This document shows, piece after piece, positions 51,715 through 60,294 of a DNA stretch of 64,000 nt (its first letter is position 1; every line of letters starts with the position of its first letter). The notes beneath the pieces are model-generated. The model was given only the letters and a program-made list of their open reading frames with translations, was not told the origin of the DNA and did not search any database. This stretch comes from Bacillota bacterium. Lineage in GTDB: Bacteria > Bacillota > Sulfobacillia > Sulfobacillales > Sulfobacillaceae. Location of the stretch: positions 310,001 to 374,000 of the forward strand of contig JAPNUO010000002.1 in assembly GCA_026627065.1 (NCBI GenBank), given 5' to 3'. A program made the position numbers and the translations under genes.

Positions 51715-52716
51715 ATGGAGAAGTTGGCAGGAGCTCGAAAGGCCGCCATTCTGCTCTTAACCATGGGGTCGGAGGAAGCGGCCAATATTCTCCGATACAT
51801 GAAGCGCTCGGATGTCGAGGCGATTACCGTCGAAATTGCGAAATTGAAGCGCGTCGACCCTCAGCTCCAAGAGGAGGTTTTAAGCGAGTTCTACCAATTG
51901 TCGCAGGCCGACCAGCAAATCAGCGAGGGAGGCGCCGATCTCGCCAAGGAAATCCTGGAGCGCGCGTTTGACGATCAGCGCGCGAGCGAGATCATGCATC
52001 GCTTGCGAAACTTTTTGCAAAAGCGCCCGTTCGAGATTTTGCGCAAGGTGGATCCGGCGCAGATCACGGCATTGGTTCAAGATGAGCATCCGCAGACGAT
52101 TGCGGTGATTTTGTCGCACATGGATCCGGCGCAATCGGCGACGGTGCTCTCGGCGCTGCCGTCGGAGCTGCAGTCCGACGTGGCTCGACGCATTGCGCTC
52201 ATGGGGCGCGCGGCGCCTGAAGTGATTCAGGAAATTGAGAACCTGATCGAGCAAAAGTTGTCCGATCTCGCGGCGGACGAGGCAGGCGGCGGCAGCGGAC
52301 TCAACATCATCGTGCCCATCTTGAACAACACCGAGCGGGCCGCCGAACGGCAAATCATGGCGCGGCTGGAGGAAGAGGATCCGGAACTGGCGGAAAACAT
52401 CAAGAACCGCATGTTTGTCTTTGAGAACATCGTGCAGTTGGACGACCGCGCCATTCAAAAAGTGCTGCGGCATGTGGACAACAAGACCTTGGCCATGGCC
52501 ATGAAAGGCGCGCAGCCCGACGTCCATAGCCGGATAATGAAAAATTTGTCGCAAAAGGCGGCTGAGCTGTTGAAAGAGGACATTGAGGTGCTCGGCCCCG
52601 TGCGCATTCGCGATGTGGAGCAAGCACAGCGGGAAATTGTGAACGTGATTCGACAACTTGAGGATCAAGGCGAAATCATTGTGTCACGGGGGGAGAAGGA
52701 TGACTTCATCCTCTAA
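51715..52716 (+). CDS. fliG: Flagellar motor switch protein FliG
   Basis: 333 residues. LAGARKAAILLLTMGSEEAA at the N-terminus, DEHPQTIAVILSHMDP in the middle (the EHPQTIA motif) and the charged torque helix near KVLRHVDNKTLAMAMKGAQP show all three domains. It transmits torque from MotA to the rotor. The ATG follows the fliF stop with no gap; the 3' end overlaps fliH by 17 bases. Confidence 0.95.
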   Translation: MEKLAGARKAAILLLTMGSEEAANILRYMKRSDVEAITVEIAKLKRVDPQLQEEVLSEFYQLSQADQQISEGGADLAKEILERAFDDQRASEIMHRLRNFLQKRPFEILRKVDPAQITALVQDEHPQTIAVILSHMDPAQSATVLSALPSELQSDVARRIALMGRAAPEVIQEIENLIEQKLSDLAADEAGGGSGLNIIVPILNNTERAAERQIMARLEEEDPELAENIKNRMFVFENIVQLDDRAIQKVLRHVDNKTLAMAMKGAQPDVHSRIMKNLSQKAAELLKEDIEVLGPVRIRDVEQAQREIVNVIRQLEDQGEIIVSRGEKDDFIL

Positions 52717-53383
52717 AGTGATTAAGGCCCACCGTCAGCGCGAAGGGCGTCTCAGGGTGTCCGTGGACGCTGCACTGCCAGTGTCCGCCGGCGAGTTGGA
52801 GACGGAGATGACCGAGGCCTTTCAGGAGGTGGTTGAGCGCGCCAAGCGAGAGGCTCAGGCCATTCTCGAACAGGCGGAATCGGAGGCGGAGGAAATTCGC
52901 CGACGCGCCCGCGATGAAGGATACCGCGACGGCTATGAGGCCGGTCAGCGCGACGGCCGGCAGCACGTGGCGGCAGAGTGGCAAGGGCTTCGCCAAGCGC
53001 TTCAGGAGCCGTTGACGGTGGCTCGGAAAACCGGCGATTATGTCAGCCGTCTCAACGATGAGGCCACGCTGGCGCTGGCGGCGGCGCTCAGCCTGTCCTT
53101 GTACTCGCGCCTCAAGTTGGAACGGCTGGACGTCGTGCGCGATTATCTCGCCGACCTGGTCGCCACCGTAGACAGCGAGAAGGTCACGCTGTTTTTAGAT
53201 CCCAGCTGGAGCCCCCGGCTTCAAGCGTTGGAAGAGGCGCTGGGGGAGATGACCCAATCCGTGACGTTGGCGATTGACGAGGCCCTAGCCAATGGCGTGA
53301 TTCGAGCCGAAGCTCTTACCGGCGGGGTGCTTGGGGGGCCCGTGGTTTCGTTGAAGCGCCTGATCGAGGAGGCGCTGTCGTGA
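52700..53383 (+). CDS. fliH: Flagellar assembly protein FliH
   Basis: 227 residues. A coiled-coil middle (VVERAKREAQAILEQAESEA, EEIRRRARDEGYRDGYEAGQ) with the GxxxG-like repeats of FliH leads to a C-terminal domain with LFLDPSW and GGVLGGPVVSLKRLIEEAL. FliH holds and restrains the export ATPase FliI. The ATG lies after GGGGGAGAAGG inside the end of fliG. Confidence 0.82.
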   Translation: MTSSSKVIKAHRQREGRLRVSVDAALPVSAGELETEMTEAFQEVVERAKREAQAILEQAESEAEEIRRRARDEGYRDGYEAGQRDGRQHVAAEWQGLRQALQEPLTVARKTGDYVSRLNDEATLALAAALSLSLYSRLKLERLDVVRDYLADLVATVDSEKVTLFLDPSWSPRLQALEEALGEMTQSVTLAIDEALANGVIRAEALTGGVLGGPVVSLKRLIEEALS

Positions 53384-54732
53384 TTCGCCCCGAGGCCATC
53401 CAGGAGATTTCCCCGGACAGGCGGTTCTGGCGCTTTGGACGCATTGAAGCGGTGCGGGGGCTTTCCGTCGTGAGTCGCGGACCTCAGGCGGCGATTGGCG
53501 AGATTTTGTGGCTAATGCCAGATTCGGACGGCGGCCGTGCCTTAGCGGCGGGCCAACCGTCCGGAATGCGGCTGGAAGTCACCGGGTTTCTGCCCGAGGG
53601 GCGCCTGCTGTTAACTCCATATGGGGAGCTGACCGGGATTCAGCAGGGCATGATGGTCGTGGCCAGTGGTCGGCGGCTCAGGGTGCCGGTGGGACGCGGC
53701 CTGTTAGGCCGCGTCATTGACGGTACGGGAGAACCGCTGGACGGCGGGCCCAAGCCCCGCGGCCGGCTGGTCGAGATCACCCCCGAGCCCATTCCTCCGC
53801 TGTCCCGGCGTCCGATTGATACCCCGCTGTGGACGGGGATTCGCGCCATTGACGGCCTCCTCACCCTGGGGCAAGGACAGCGGGTCGGGATTTTTGCGGG
53901 GGCCGGGGTCGGCAAGACCACCTTGTTGCAACAGATTTTGCGTCAAACATCGGCGGACGTGTCGGTGGTCGCCCTTATCGGCGAGCGCGGGCGGGAGATC
54001 GCCGAGTTTTATCACCGCCTGTCCGCGGAGGCGCTGGCCCGCACGGCCATTGTCGCGGCCACGTCGGATAGCCCGGCGATTTTGCGCTTAAGGGCCATGG
54101 ATACCGCGTTTCGGCTGGCGGAATGGTTTCGCGGGGAAGGACTCAACGTCATGCTGGTGGTGGACTCGCTGACGCGAGTGGCCCTGGCGCAAAGTGAGGT
54201 GGGACTGGAAAGCGGGGAAATTGCTGCGGTGCGCGGGTATACCCCCTCGGTGTTTCATCTCCTGCCGCGGATCCTCGAGCGTGCCGGGCGGGTGGGCGAG
54301 GGCGCCATCACCGGCATTTTTACCGTGCTGCTCGATGGCGACGATCCGACCGATCCGATTGGCGATGCCGTGCGGGGCATTTTGGACGGCAACCTGTATT
54401 TGTCGCGCGACCTGGCCGATCGCCACCATTTTCCCGCCATTGACGTCCTCCGTAGCCTAAGCCGCCTGATGCCGGACATTGTGGACACCTCCCACCAGGC
54501 ACTCGCGGCCACCGTTCGCCGCATTTTGGCGAAGCTGGAGAAAAGCCGCGACCTGATCCTGCTGGGAGCCTACCAGCCTGGCAGCGATACCGTGTTGGAC
54601 GCTTGCCTCAAAATCGAGGGCGCCTTAGAAGAGTGGCTTCGGCAAGGGATGGAGGAGTCTACAGAGGTTGGCGAGGCGCTGGCATCGCTGGCCGCTATCA
54701 TAGCCCAGGAGCCGGAGGTGCAGCGGGCATGA
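53380..54732 (+). CDS. fliI: Flagellum-specific ATPase FliI
   Basis: 450 residues. Walker A GAGVGKTTLLQQ (about residues 171-182), Walker B VMLVVDSLTRVA, and the type III export signature LLPRILERAGRVGEGAITGI are clear. It powers or primes export of rod, hook and filament subunits. The GTG overlaps the fliH stop and the stop overlaps the fliJ ATG. Confidence 0.95.
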   Translation: MIRPEAIQEISPDRRFWRFGRIEAVRGLSVVSRGPQAAIGEILWLMPDSDGGRALAAGQPSGMRLEVTGFLPEGRLLLTPYGELTGIQQGMMVVASGRRLRVPVGRGLLGRVIDGTGEPLDGGPKPRGRLVEITPEPIPPLSRRPIDTPLWTGIRAIDGLLTLGQGQRVGIFAGAGVGKTTLLQQILRQTSADVSVVALIGERGREIAEFYHRLSAEALARTAIVAATSDSPAILRLRAMDTAFRLAEWFRGEGLNVMLVVDSLTRVALAQSEVGLESGEIAAVRGYTPSVFHLLPRILERAGRVGEGAITGIFTVLLDGDDPTDPIGDAVRGILDGNLYLSRDLADRHHFPAIDVLRSLSRLMPDIVDTSHQALAATVRRILAKLEKSRDLILLGAYQPGSDTVLDACLKIEGALEEWLRQGMEESTEVGEALASLAAIIAQEPEVQRA

Positions 54733-55157
54733 TCGAGCGGCTGCTGGAGATGGTGGATCGGAAGATTGAGGAGCATCGGCTGGAGCTTGCGGCGTTAGAA
54801 AACGAGCTCCAGGCGCTGCGGGGGGAGCGGGCGTACTGGCTCCAGTGGCTTAAGGGGACGGTGTCCCTGCCTTTGACGGATGGGCCGGCGATTCGCGACT
54901 GGCTGGCTTATGGAGCCAAAGCTGACCGCACGGTGAAAATCTTGACAGAAAAGGATTTTCTTGTCGAAACGCGAATAATGCAGTGTCGAACGGAATTAAG
55001 GGCTTTGGCTGAGCGACGCCAGCGACTGGAAGACATCCTGGCGCGGCGAGAACGGCATCGGCGGGCAGTCGCTGAACGCCGTGCGGTCCGCCGATTGCAT
55101 GAACAGGCCATGGCCCGTCACGCGGCAAAGGAGGGGGAGAACGGGTCGTGGCCTTAG
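54729..55157 (+). CDS. fliJ: FliJ-like coiled-coil export chaperone
   Basis: 142 residues, nearly all charged helix (KIEEHRLELAALENELQALR; later MQCRTELRALAERRQRLEDI). Position directly after fliI, length and coiled coil fit FliJ, the central stalk of the export ATPase. Sequence identity in this family is always low, so context carries the call. The 3' end overlaps the PilZ gene by ten bases. Confidence 0.75.
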   Translation: MIERLLEMVDRKIEEHRLELAALENELQALRGERAYWLQWLKGTVSLPLTDGPAIRDWLAYGAKADRTVKILTEKDFLVETRIMQCRTELRALAERRQRLEDILARRERHRRAVAERRAVRRLHEQAMARHAAKEGENGSWP

Positions 55158-55765
55158 AGCCCAACCAGCCAATCCAAATCGTGTTTCAGACGCGAGTCCT
55201 GCGCAGCCGCGTCATCCGGTCGCTGCGGGACGAAGTGTACATCGACGCCTTGCGCGAACCGGACATCGATCTAACCCCGATGCCCGGCCAAAAAATTCCC
55301 TTGCGTTGGGCTGAGGACGACACCTTGTATCAGCAAATAGCGCTCGTGACTGATGTCCTGGATCCCATCCCGATTATGGTGGTCAAGCTTCTGGGGCAGC
55401 CGCGCGTCATTGAATTTCGTCAATCGTTTCGGGTCAAGGTGGCCTTGCCGCTCGAATACGGGCTGGTGCGCCCCGACTCGGAGCTCCTGGTCACCACCAC
55501 CTTCGACATATCAGCCACTGGGCTGCGTTTTCCGAGCGCGGTGAAATTGTGGGTGGGGATTGACCTGAGAATGCGCGTGCGAGTGGAACAGCGAGCTATC
55601 GAGCTGATTGGCAAAGTGGTGCGGGTGGCTCCTAAGGCGCGCGAAGTGCGGGGACGACAAAGTTGGGAAACGGCCGTGCAATTTACGGTGATTACCGCGT
55701 CGGATCGCAAGTGGCTGGAATCGTATGTGCGGCGGCAGCATCAGCGGATGCGGATGTCGCGCTGA
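55148..55765 (+). CDS. YcgR-like PilZ c-di-GMP receptor
   Basis: 205 residues. The N-terminal YcgR-N type barrel (residues 1-95) is followed by the PilZ domain with RQSFRVKV (the RxxxR c-di-GMP motif) and DISATGLRF (the DxSxxG motif). Bound c-di-GMP would let it brake the motor through FliG or MotA. A GTG start overlaps fliJ. Its position between fliJ and fliK is unusual and ties it to motor control. Confidence 0.85.
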   Translation: MALEPNQPIQIVFQTRVLRSRVIRSLRDEVYIDALREPDIDLTPMPGQKIPLRWAEDDTLYQQIALVTDVLDPIPIMVVKLLGQPRVIEFRQSFRVKVALPLEYGLVRPDSELLVTTTFDISATGLRFPSAVKLWVGIDLRMRVRVEQRAIELIGKVVRVAPKAREVRGRQSWETAVQFTVITASDRKWLESYVRRQHQRMRMSR

Positions 55766-55823
55766 CCGGGAAAGGGGGTGAGGCCCTTGATGACACGGCC
55801 GAAGAAAGGAGGTGAACGAAGAA

Positions 55824-57272
55824 GTGGACCAGATTTCGCTGGCCCCGATGGTGGAAGACGCCGGAGCCAAGGGCATGACGGGAAAACTGCCGCTGAAGAA
55901 CGCGCGGCCTACGATGAAGGGAGATCAGAGGCGGTTTTCGGTAACGTTAAGGCGGGTGAGTACGAGTAAACGCCGATCCCCGGACTCTAGCGGTCTTCCT
56001 TGGGCTCCCGCAGTGGCGTTGGCGCCTTTCGAGGAACACCGGGGGAATGCTGAAGCGGGGGTGAGGACGCCGCCAAGGCCAACGATTCGCGATGTTCCCC
56101 AGGCCTCCCCGGCCAAAGGAGGGCGGCTTTCTCCAAGCGGCGAGCCTTTGCCTGTCAAGCGGGTTGGTGCGGCCCGGGAGGTGGTCAATGGTGCCGGGAC
56201 CCCTTCAGCGGTCCATCGGCCGCGGCTGACGACCGCTGAGGGATCACAGGCAAGGGACCACCTTGCAAGCCGTGGGTCACCGAACCCGGCTGCGCGTCCG
56301 CTGTTGTCGGGGAAAGCGATAGCGGTCATGCGCGTGCGCTTGAGGAGGGCGAATGATGCGGCAACTCCGGTGGCGGCCCACGAAGCGGCACCACTGCCGA
56401 GCGCATCTTTTCGGGCGGCCGCGTCCCCGCGCCTGCCAACGGGACCGACGATGGCCGAGCAAAGTACAGGGCCTACGGTGTTTCGGGGCTCCGATTCAAG
56501 CCCACCTCCTGAGCTTGCTCTGGGCGGCGGGAAGGTTTCCCAGGGGTCGCCGACTCCTGTGTCCCGTGCGGCGCGCGTGAGGCCAACAAGGCCTGCTGTC
56601 ACGGAACCGGACCCGAGTCACTCGTCCAGTTCGTCCCAGCGGAGGGCGAACAGACGGCCCAAGCCATCTCCGACATGGGACCGCAGAGCGATCGCGCCGG
56701 GCCCCGGCGCGAAGGGGGTGCAAACCTCGGCGTTGCCCAGCGGGAGCCCTGTGCCCGCCTCGCCCACGCCATCGCGCAGCCACGCAGTTCATGCGCCAGG
56801 GATGTCGTCTAACGAGGGCAGCGCGGCCACGAAGAGCGAAACCGTATTGCCCGAGCCCGTGCCCAAAGGCTGGCGCATTGAGCCCGGACGGGCGGAACGG
56901 AACAGCAGTGCGGTGCGCACCGAGTGGCGGATTCGGCCGCCGGCTCCTCAGCCAGGGGCGATGACCCTGACCCTGACGCAAAGTGGGTCGCGCCTCAAGG
57001 CCGACTTGGTGGTCCCTGCTCACCTGATCGGCTGGGTCAATGTGACGCCGACCGCGTTGCCTCACCAGGCGGTGCACTTGCCGGACGGGGTGCAGACCTT
57101 GGAGTTTTCGCTCCACGCGGAGAGCGGGGGAAGCGGCGGATCGTCCAACGAAGGCTATGGGGCGGAGAGCGGGACAGCGTCAAGCCCACCGCGTTCGCAG
57201 CCGTCGTGGCTGGGAGCGTCGTCAGCCGGCTCGGGACAGGAGGCTGGTGCCGGTGTCGACTATCGCGCATAG
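55824..57272 (+). CDS. fliK: FliK-like hook-length control protein
   Basis: 482 residues. The first 370 are low in complexity, rich in Pro, Ala, Ser, Arg and Gly, as in many FliK linkers. The C-terminal part (MTLTLTQSGSRLKADLVVPA; HLPDGVQTLEFSLHAESG) is beta-rich, like the FliK substrate-switch domain. Position between the export genes and flgD supports the call. AAAGGAGGTGA before the GTG at 55824 sets the start; a GTG at 55812 lies inside the ribosome site. Confidence 0.7.
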   Translation: MDQISLAPMVEDAGAKGMTGKLPLKNARPTMKGDQRRFSVTLRRVSTSKRRSPDSSGLPWAPAVALAPFEEHRGNAEAGVRTPPRPTIRDVPQASPAKGGRLSPSGEPLPVKRVGAAREVVNGAGTPSAVHRPRLTTAEGSQARDHLASRGSPNPAARPLLSGKAIAVMRVRLRRANDAATPVAAHEAAPLPSASFRAAASPRLPTGPTMAEQSTGPTVFRGSDSSPPPELALGGGKVSQGSPTPVSRAARVRPTRPAVTEPDPSHSSSSSQRRANRRPKPSPTWDRRAIAPGPGAKGVQTSALPSGSPVPASPTPSRSHAVHAPGMSSNEGSAATKSETVLPEPVPKGWRIEPGRAERNSSAVRTEWRIRPPAPQPGAMTLTLTQSGSRLKADLVVPAHLIGWVNVTPTALPHQAVHLPDGVQTLEFSLHAESGGSGGSSNEGYGAESGTASSPPRSQPSWLGASSAGSGQEAGAGVDYRA

Positions 57273-57289
57273 AGGAAGGAGGGGATGTG

Positions 57290-57826
57290 GTGAGCGTTAA
57301 TCCCATCTCGGCGGGAGGCACAGCGTCGGGCGTCTCTTTCAGCTCGCCGGTGTCGACCAGTACGACGTTAGTGTCCGCGAGCAACAACCAGCTTAACGTC
57401 AATCCCGCCTCGCAGCTCAACGAGCAGTCGTTTTTGACGCTCTTGTCGGCGGAGCTTCAGTATCAGGATCCGCTGCAGCCGATGGACAACACCCAGTTTG
57501 TTGCCGAGCTCGCGGAATTCTCCCAACTGGCCGCCGTGACGAGTCAAACGTCGACCTTGCAGGACATTCTGAAAGCGGTTCAGCAAAATGCGAGCTCTCT
57601 CATCGACGCCAGCCAGCTGATTGGCAAGGTGGTGACCACGGCCAGCGGCGAAAGCGGCGAAGTGACGGGAGTGCTTTCCGGACAGAGTGGTCTTACCTTT
57701 GACGTGGCTGGCATCGGGGCGGTGCCGGCAAGCCAGTTGACAGGCGTGAGCGAGGGGACCGCGAGTGCCAGCACGTCCTCGATCAGCACGACGACGGTGA
57801 GCAGTTCTTCGGTGACGGCGTCATGA
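57290..57826 (+). CDS. flgD: Flagellar hook assembly protein FlgD
   Basis: 178 residues. NEQSFLTLLSAELQYQDPLQ and MDNTQFVAELAEFSQLAAVT are the diagnostic FlgD cap motif. A short beta domain (TASGESGEVTGVL) and a Ser/Thr tail follow, shorter than in E. coli. It caps the growing hook. AAGGAGGGG leads to tandem GTG codons at 57287 and 57290; the second has the better spacing. Confidence 0.9.
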   Translation: MSVNPISAGGTASGVSFSSPVSTSTTLVSASNNQLNVNPASQLNEQSFLTLLSAELQYQDPLQPMDNTQFVAELAEFSQLAAVTSQTSTLQDILKAVQQNASSLIDASQLIGKVVTTASGESGEVTGVLSGQSGLTFDVAGIGAVPASQLTGVSEGTASASTSSISTTTVSSSSVTAS

Positions 57827-58278
57827 GCCAGGTCTCGGGGATCGGACGGGGGGCCGGTTCACCGGCTGCCTCTGGCCGCACTAACGCCGCTCGGGGAGAC
57901 GCCCAGGCGTTTCGCGAGATTCTGGCGGAACGGGTCACCTTTAGTCGCCATGCTGCCGAACGGCTGCAGTCGCGCCGTATTCAGCTTTCCCGTCAGGATC
58001 TGGCAGTGTTAGGCGAGGCGATGACCAAGGCGCAGCAAGCGGGGGCGAATACGGCTGCGGTCATCATGGCGCAAGGCATCTTTATTGTGGCGCCGAAGAC
58101 GCAGACGGTGATCACCACTATGGCGCCGCGTCCCGAGCAGCCGATGCAAGTCATTTCCCATGTGGATGCGCTAGTGCTCGTAGGCGGGACCTCAGACGAG
58201 GGCGCTTCGTCCTCCCGAGCGACAGACGGAGGCACACTAGTGGCACCCCATTGGAGTTTGATGAACGCGGACGACTAG
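57823..58278 (+). CDS. Flagellar operon protein (TIGR02530 type)
   Basis: 151 residues. VTFSRHAAERLQSRRIQLSR and the following LAVLGEAMTKAQQAGAN, VAPKTQTVITTM match the small protein encoded between flgD and flgE in many Firmicutes. Its job is not established; a role in hook assembly is assumed from position. The ATG overlaps the flgD stop. The C-terminal 40 residues are variable. Confidence 0.82.
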   Translation: MSQVSGIGRGAGSPAASGRTNAARGDAQAFREILAERVTFSRHAAERLQSRRIQLSRQDLAVLGEAMTKAQQAGANTAAVIMAQGIFIVAPKTQTVITTMAPRPEQPMQVISHVDALVLVGGTSDEGASSSRATDGGTLVAPHWSLMNADD

Positions 58279-58327
58279 GGAGCCATAGCCGGACAAAAAA
58301 CGATGAGATGTCAAGGAGGGAGTTCTC

Positions 58328-59590
58328 ATGTCGGGCAGCATGTATGCCGCGATTTCCGGATTGAACGCCGATCAGGCGTTGCTGGGCATCGTGGCCCAAA
58401 ATATCGCCAATGCAGATACCGTGGGGTATAAGTCGAGCTCCATGAATTTTGCGGAAGCCATGCAGCAGACCTTGTCGGGCGCGTCGGCGCCGACGGCAAC
58501 GTCCGGGGGCATCAATCCCATTCAGGAGTCGGCAGGTGGCGCTGTCAACGTGGCTGGGGTGCAAATTAACACAACGGAGGGGACCCTGCAATCGACCGGG
58601 ATCAATACCAACTTGGCTATTCAGGGAGCCGGTTACTTTATTGTGCGGACGCCCCAGGGAGGCCTGGCCTATACGCGAGCAGGCGACTTTAGCCTGGATG
58701 CGAATGGGAACTTAGTTGATCCGAATGGGGATTTGGTGTTGGGATGGAGCGCAGCGACCGTCCAGGCCAACGGGCAAACGGCCGGCAATCTGGTCCCCCT
58801 GTCGGTACCGCCCAATTTAACCGAGCCGGCGACGGCCAGCACGGCCATTACCAGCATTTCCGGAAACCTGGACAGCCAAGACAAGTCGGATTCGATTCCG
58901 GTGACGCTTTACGATTCCCAAGGGAACGAAGTGCCGGTGGATATCACCTTTACCAATCCCACCGCCACCGCGAACGGCATGCAATGGACGGTCGGCTATT
59001 CCTATCAGCCGCCTAACAGCACGACGCCGCAGACGGGTACGTTGGGCACACTGCTCTTTTCCAACACCACCGGACAGGCGACCTACACCGGTACAGGCAG
59101 CATTACCATTAGCGGGTTTACCGATGGGGCGGCTCCCCTCACAGTGACGTTGAACCAGGCCGCGTTCGCCAATCTGACGGGCTATGCGATGACCACGAAT
59201 ATGACGATTACCGCCAACGGGAACCCGGCCGGCACCCTGGAGAACTTCACGATTGGCGCCGATGGGGAGATTACCGGCAGCTTTTCCAATGGCCAGACGG
59301 CTGTACTCGGTCAGGTGGCGTTGGCCAACTTTGCCAACCCGGGCGGGCTGTTGAACATTGGCAATACCCTGTGGCAGCAGTCTGCCAACTCCGGGCCGCC
59401 GGTGGTGGGGGCGCCGTCTTCAGGCCAATTGGGCAGTCTCGCCGCCGGGGAACTGGAAGGATCCAATGTCAGTTTGGCCAACCAATTTGTCAACATGATT
59501 ATTGCCCAGGAAGGCTACCAGGCGAACTCGAAGGTCATCTCCGTGGCGCAGACGCTGGATACCACGCTGGTGAATATGATCCAGCCGTAG
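58328..59590 (+). CDS. flgE: Flagellar hook protein FlgE
   Basis: 420 residues. MSGSMYAAISGLNADQALLG and AQNIANADTVGYKSSSMNFA form the N-terminal hook/rod signature, GYFIVRTPQGGLAYTRAGDF the core, and GSNVSLANQFVNMIIAQEGY with the end VAQTLDTTLVNMIQP the C-terminus. AAGGAGGG lies before the ATG. It is the last flagellar gene here; fliL, fliM and later genes must lie elsewhere. Confidence 0.93.
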   Translation: MSGSMYAAISGLNADQALLGIVAQNIANADTVGYKSSSMNFAEAMQQTLSGASAPTATSGGINPIQESAGGAVNVAGVQINTTEGTLQSTGINTNLAIQGAGYFIVRTPQGGLAYTRAGDFSLDANGNLVDPNGDLVLGWSAATVQANGQTAGNLVPLSVPPNLTEPATASTAITSISGNLDSQDKSDSIPVTLYDSQGNEVPVDITFTNPTATANGMQWTVGYSYQPPNSTTPQTGTLGTLLFSNTTGQATYTGTGSITISGFTDGAAPLTVTLNQAAFANLTGYAMTTNMTITANGNPAGTLENFTIGADGEITGSFSNGQTAVLGQVALANFANPGGLLNIGNTLWQQSANSGPPVVGAPSSGQLGSLAAGELEGSNVSLANQFVNMIIAQEGYQANSKVISVAQTLDTTLVNMIQP

Positions 59591-59614
59591 GCGTTAAAAC
59601 AGAGCTAAGGGTCA

Positions 59615-59641
59615 GGGCTGCCGGGCATGTCCTGGCGGCCC
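59615..59641 (+). terminator. Hairpin after the flagellar operon
   Basis: GGGCTGCCGGG pairs with CCTGGCGGCCC (11 pairs with two G-U) around CATGT, 25 bases after the flgE stop. TTGG rather than a T run follows, so termination may be partial. Confidence 0.5.
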
Positions 59642-59709
59642 TTGGTCACTCTATCGCGTGAGCAGGAAATGTCGGCGACTAAAGCCTGCCTTTAATCGTT
59701 GACAAGCTT

Positions 59710-60294
59710 TTAGGGAGAAAAATCTAGGCGAAATTCGTGGTCAGGATGGTGACCGCATTTGGCAAGCAGTGTGTAAACAATCTTGACAATGGTATTGGCA
59801 TTCAGGTTGGTTTCAACCAGCCAGTGAGAGTGAGCAATAGGTTTGGGTGTGTGGAAACCTGCCGCCGTGAAATCCCGCGAGAAATAAGGGCGCCGTCCAC
59901 GCACTTCTTCGCAGACTTCGTCAAAGAGTCGGGGATTTTCGTCGTAAAGCATCTGGCAGACTCCGGTTAATACCTCTCTCCAGGACCGGACCCGCATATA
60001 CTGCGCGCCCAGTGTGAAGCCGGTGACATGTTTTCCCGTATAGTCCGTGTTGGCATGAAGTCTTCTTTCTGGGGGAACGCGCTTTCGGGGCGATTCGGAA
60101 CCCCGCCAGGTGTGATATAGGTGGAGAAGATCGCGCCGTAATAGCGCGAGACGCGTTAAGGTTTCGAGATCAGGATGGGTGTGGCCCATCTTAGGCGGCA
60201 ACCCTGAGAGCACTTTATCTAATGCCTCGTTGATCGATTCCAGCAGGAGATCAAATCCTGCATCAATGTTGTCGTAAAAGGTCCGGGAGTTCAT
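59710..60294 (-). CDS. Unrecognised 194-residue protein
   Basis: The N-terminal half is helical (YDNIDAGFDLLLESINEALD), followed by a basic linker (ESPRKRVPPERRLHANTDY). The C-terminal 100 residues look like a compact module: TLGAQYMRVRSWREVLTGVC, QMLYDENPRLFDEV, RRPYFSRDF, then HWLVETNLNANTIVKIVYTL and LAKCGHHPD. A W..VL..VC..LY...P..F / YFS / VETNL.A..IV pattern of this kind feels familiar from accessory or restriction-associated proteins, but I cannot name the family. The only upstream gene-like signal is a weak GGAGG-type GAGGTCAC. No partner gene is nearby. Confidence 0.6.
   Translation of the reverse strand: MNSRTFYDNIDAGFDLLLESINEALDKVLSGLPPKMGHTHPDLETLTRLALLRRDLLHLYHTWRGSESPRKRVPPERRLHANTDYTGKHVTGFTLGAQYMRVRSWREVLTGVCQMLYDENPRLFDEVCEEVRGRRPYFSRDFTAAGFHTPKPIAHSHWLVETNLNANTIVKIVYTLLAKCGHHPDHEFRLDFSP

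Noticed and set aside
55778-55969. 63-codon frame overlapping the start of fliK
   Set aside because: The AAAGGAGGTGA within it serves the fliK GTG; the peptide is basic and featureless.
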